From: Rhizobacter sp.
Lineage (GTDB): Bacteria; Pseudomonadota; Gammaproteobacteria; Burkholderiales; Burkholderiaceae_C
Length of the DNA: 64,000 nucleotides
Direction of reading: 5' to 3'
NCBI GenBank assembly: GCA_025350965.1
Contig: JANXWV010000065.1
Coordinates: 1 to 64,000 of the forward strand
The number at the start of each line of letters is the position of its first letter. Positions within the stretch are counted from its first letter, which is position 1. This document shows positions 60,687 through 64,000 of the stretch, piece after piece. Below the pieces are notes generated by a model. That model had not been told where the DNA came from. It worked only from the letters and a program-made list of their open reading frames with translations, and did not search any database. The translations under genes were made by a program, and so were the position numbers.

Positions 60687-61343
60687 ATGCAGCACCTGTT
60701 GACAGTCTACGTCCACCTTATCGCGACCTGCATGGCGATCGGCGTCATCGTGATGACGGACATGCGGCTCGTCGCCAAGCTGGCCGGCTACCGCGTCATG
60801 ATCCCGCCGCCCGAGCGCTTCGAGAGCCGCATGATTCTTGTCGCCACCGCCACGCTGGTGTTGACCGGAACCGCGCTCATCGCGATGGGCCTCGCGGCCG
60901 ACCCACGCTACCTCGACAACCCCAAGCTGCAAGCCAAGCTCGTGCTCGTGGCGCTGCTCTGCGTGAACGGCTTCGCGCTGCACTACATCACCTTCCCGCG
61001 CCTGGCGCGTGCGCGCACCGTGGCCTCGTGGTCGATGCGCGACATGGTCGCGGTGGCTGCGCCGGTCGGGTTGTCGAACAGCCTGTGGATGTACTGCGCC
61101 TTCCTGGGCATAGCCCGGCCCTGGAACTTCACGGTCCCCATCGGCGAAGTTCTCGGCGTGGCGGGGGTGCTGTTCATGCTGGCTTTCGGCGCGGTGATGC
61201 TCGGCCTGCGCTTTGCGGCGCGCGACGAACCCCGCCACGACCCCGACTGGATCGACTCGATGAAAGCGCGCCTGAGCGACCACGCACCGCTCAGCGGCTA
61301 CCACCGCAGCTTCGCCGATTCGCGCCAGGACCGGCTGCTCTGA
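60687..61343 (+). CDS. Integral membrane protein of unknown function
   Basis: A 218-residue protein with about five hydrophobic segments: LTVYVHLIATCMAIGVIVMT, MILVATATLVLTGTALIAM, LVLVALLCVNGFALHYIT, MVAVAAPVGLSNSLWMYCAF and VLGVAGVLFMLAFGAVMLGL. A conserved-looking His (H9) in TM1 and His in the third segment (FALHYITFPRLARAR) could bind haem or metal, but this is speculation. The C-terminus is hydrophilic. I do not recognise the family. The 195 bases before it contain no other gene. Confidence 0.75.
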   Translation: MQHLLTVYVHLIATCMAIGVIVMTDMRLVAKLAGYRVMIPPPERFESRMILVATATLVLTGTALIAMGLAADPRYLDNPKLQAKLVLVALLCVNGFALHYITFPRLARARTVASWSMRDMVAVAAPVGLSNSLWMYCAFLGIARPWNFTVPIGEVLGVAGVLFMLAFGAVMLGLRFAARDEPRHDPDWIDSMKARLSDHAPLSGYHRSFADSRQDRLL

Positions 61344-62951
<1,608 letters not shown>

Positions 62952-62967
62952 AACAGCGCCTGGCCCC

Positions 62968-63003
62968 TCACCTGACGCATCACCTGCCCGATCACCCCCG
63001 AGC
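62968..63003 (+). repeat. 12-bp tandem repeat, 3 units, in pyrF leader
   Basis: TCACCTGACGCA, TCACCTGCCCGA and TCACCCCCGAGC (62968-63003) end 4 bases before the pyrF ATG, covering the place of the ribosome binding site. Confidence 0.7.
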
Positions 63004-63007
63004 GACC

Positions 63008-63856
63008 ATGACGTTTACCGAGCACCTCGCCCGCGCCGAGCAGGCCAACGACTCGATGCTGTGCGTCGGGCTCGACCCCGACCCTTCTCGCTTCCCGCCG
63101 CCGTGGCAGGGCGATTCGCGGCGCATCTTCGACTTCTGCGGGGCCATCGTCGACGCGACGAAAGACCTGGTCATCGCGTTCAAGCCGCAGATCGCCTACT
63201 TCGCGGCGCACCGCGCCGAAGATCAACTCGAGCGGCTGATCGCGCACATCCACGCCGTCGCCCCCGATGTGCCGGTGATCCTGGATGCGAAGCGCGGCGA
63301 CATCGGCAGCACTGCCGAGCAGTACGCCTGCGAGGTATTCCAACGCTACCGTGCCGATGCGGTCACGCTGTCGCCGTTCCTGGGCTACGACTCGATCGAG
63401 CCTTACCTGCGCTTCCCGGGCAAGGGCGTGATCCTGCTGTGCCGCACCTCCAACCCCGGCGGTGACGACCTGCAAGCCCAGCGCCTGGCGTCGGGCGACA
63501 TGGTCTACGAGCACATCGCCCGGCTCGCCGGCGGCGCGTGGAACAGCGGCGGGCAGTTGGGGCTCGTGGTGGGCGCCACCTACCCGGCCGAGATCGAACG
63601 CGTGCGCGCGCTCGCGCCGACGCTGCCGCTGCTGATCCCCGGCATCGGCGCGCAGGGCGGCGACGCCGCCGCCACGGTTCGTGCCGGCTGGCGCGGTTCC
63701 GGCGGGCGCGCCACGGCGCCGATCATCGTGAGCTCGTCGCGCGCCGTGCTGTATGCCGGGCAAAACGTCGAAGAAGCGGCCGGTTTCGCGCGAGCCGCGC
63801 GCGCGGTGGCGCAGGCGACGCGGCTCACGCTGAACGCGGCGCGCAGTCCCGGCTGA
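63008..63856 (+). CDS. pyrF: Orotidine-5'-phosphate decarboxylase (type 2)
   Basis: A 282-residue enzyme making UMP in the last step of pyrimidine synthesis. The catalytic Lys-Asp network is VILDAKRGDIGSTAEQYA near 93. The length and the MLCVGLDPDPSRFP opening plus VTLSPFLGYDSIEPYL and the C-terminal LLIPGIGAQGGDAAATVRAG identify the longer type 2 family used by mycobacteria and many betaproteobacteria. The ATG at 63008 follows the tandem repeat. It is downstream of purB. Confidence 0.96.
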   Translation: MTFTEHLARAEQANDSMLCVGLDPDPSRFPPPWQGDSRRIFDFCGAIVDATKDLVIAFKPQIAYFAAHRAEDQLERLIAHIHAVAPDVPVILDAKRGDIGSTAEQYACEVFQRYRADAVTLSPFLGYDSIEPYLRFPGKGVILLCRTSNPGGDDLQAQRLASGDMVYEHIARLAGGAWNSGGQLGLVVGATYPAEIERVRALAPTLPLLIPGIGAQGGDAAATVRAGWRGSGGRATAPIIVSSSRAVLYAGQNVEEAAGFARAARAVAQATRLTLNAARSPG

Positions 63857-63956
63857 TCGGCGATCAACCAGCGACCAACAAGCGGCTGACTCGCGGCTAA
63901 CATCGGCCGGGCCTGTCGGCGGCGTGCCGGCGTATCGACATCGGGCTGCGAGAGCG

Positions 63957-64000
63957 ATGCCGAAGACGACTCAAGCCCCCCTCGACCGCGCCGCGACCAC
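63957..64000 (+). CDS. Possible start of a gene cut by the right edge
   Basis: An ATG at 63957 with GAGAG 4-8 bases upstream opens MPKTTQAPLDRAATT and runs off the window. Fifteen codons are too few to identify a family. The 100 bases between pyrF and this ATG contain a TAACAT that could be a -10. Low certainty. Confidence 0.3.
   Translation, partial: MPKTTQAPLDRAAT

Overview
The window looks like chromosomal DNA of a betaproteobacterium of the order Burkholderiales, probably the Leptothrix/Rubrivivax/Ideonella group. The evidence is the very high GC content, the adjacent leuS-lptE-holA genes, two PEP-CTERM proteins, DUF4148 and DUF4399 proteins, the metX-metW pair, a phasin-like protein, and the family-level similarity of the gene products. 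The species call is inference; no rRNA or tRNA gene is present to settle it. Genes are densely packed, and no gene-free stretch exceeds 300 bases.

Layout. 1-9.2 kb: the 5' end of a class III cyclase gene, a PEP-CTERM protein, a LysR regulator divergent from an NAD-dependent epimerase-like gene, a second PEP-CTERM protein, then a peptide-type ABC transporter cluster (two ATPases and a binding protein, no permeases) carrying a GNAT remnant and a SnoaL-like gene between the ATPases, and a small toxin-antitoxin pair. 9.2-21.5 kb: amidase, PLP dehydratase, DUF1415 and an exported ATP-dependent DNA ligase; leuS-lptE-holA; a PIN/ribbon-helix-helix toxin-antitoxin pair with a palindromic candidate operator; GhrA-like reductase; thiL-pgpA-cinA operon. 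21.5-33 kb: malic enzyme with a hexanucleotide repeat leader, a secreted guanyl-RNase/barstar pair, lptD-surA-rsmA operon divergent from amgK, a second LysR, and a DUF4148 protein ending in a clear terminator. 33-45.4 kb: ABC exporter, FAD-dependent dehydrogenase, ECF sigma factor, DUF2087, M20 peptidase, DUF4399, enoyl-CoA hydratase, Vgb-like beta-propeller, RIO kinase, phasin-like protein, Gfo/Idh/MocA oxidoreductase. 45.4-52 kb: tripartite RND efflux operon (adaptor, pump, outer-membrane factor) divergent from its TetR regulator, with an AcrR-type operator between them. 52-64 kb: MBL-fold hydrolase, chalcone-isomerase-like protein, metXW operon under a SAM-II riboswitch and terminator, haloacetate dehalogenase-like hydrolase, FMN glutamate-synthase-like protein, GST, cytosine deaminase-like amidohydrolase, a membrane protein, purB and pyrF.

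The most unusual window-wide observation is a set of short tandem repeats, mostly three or four 12-bp units, placed at the very ends of unrelated genes: the stop of the epimerase-like gene, the leuS leader, the rsmA stop, the surA signal-peptide region, the amgK start and the pyrF leader. Related 6-, 9-, 11- and 16-bp repeats occur at maeB, the chalcone-isomerase-like gene, the leuS/lptE junction and purB. The best-supported regulatory elements are the SAM-II riboswitch of metX and the AcrR-like operator of the efflux operon.
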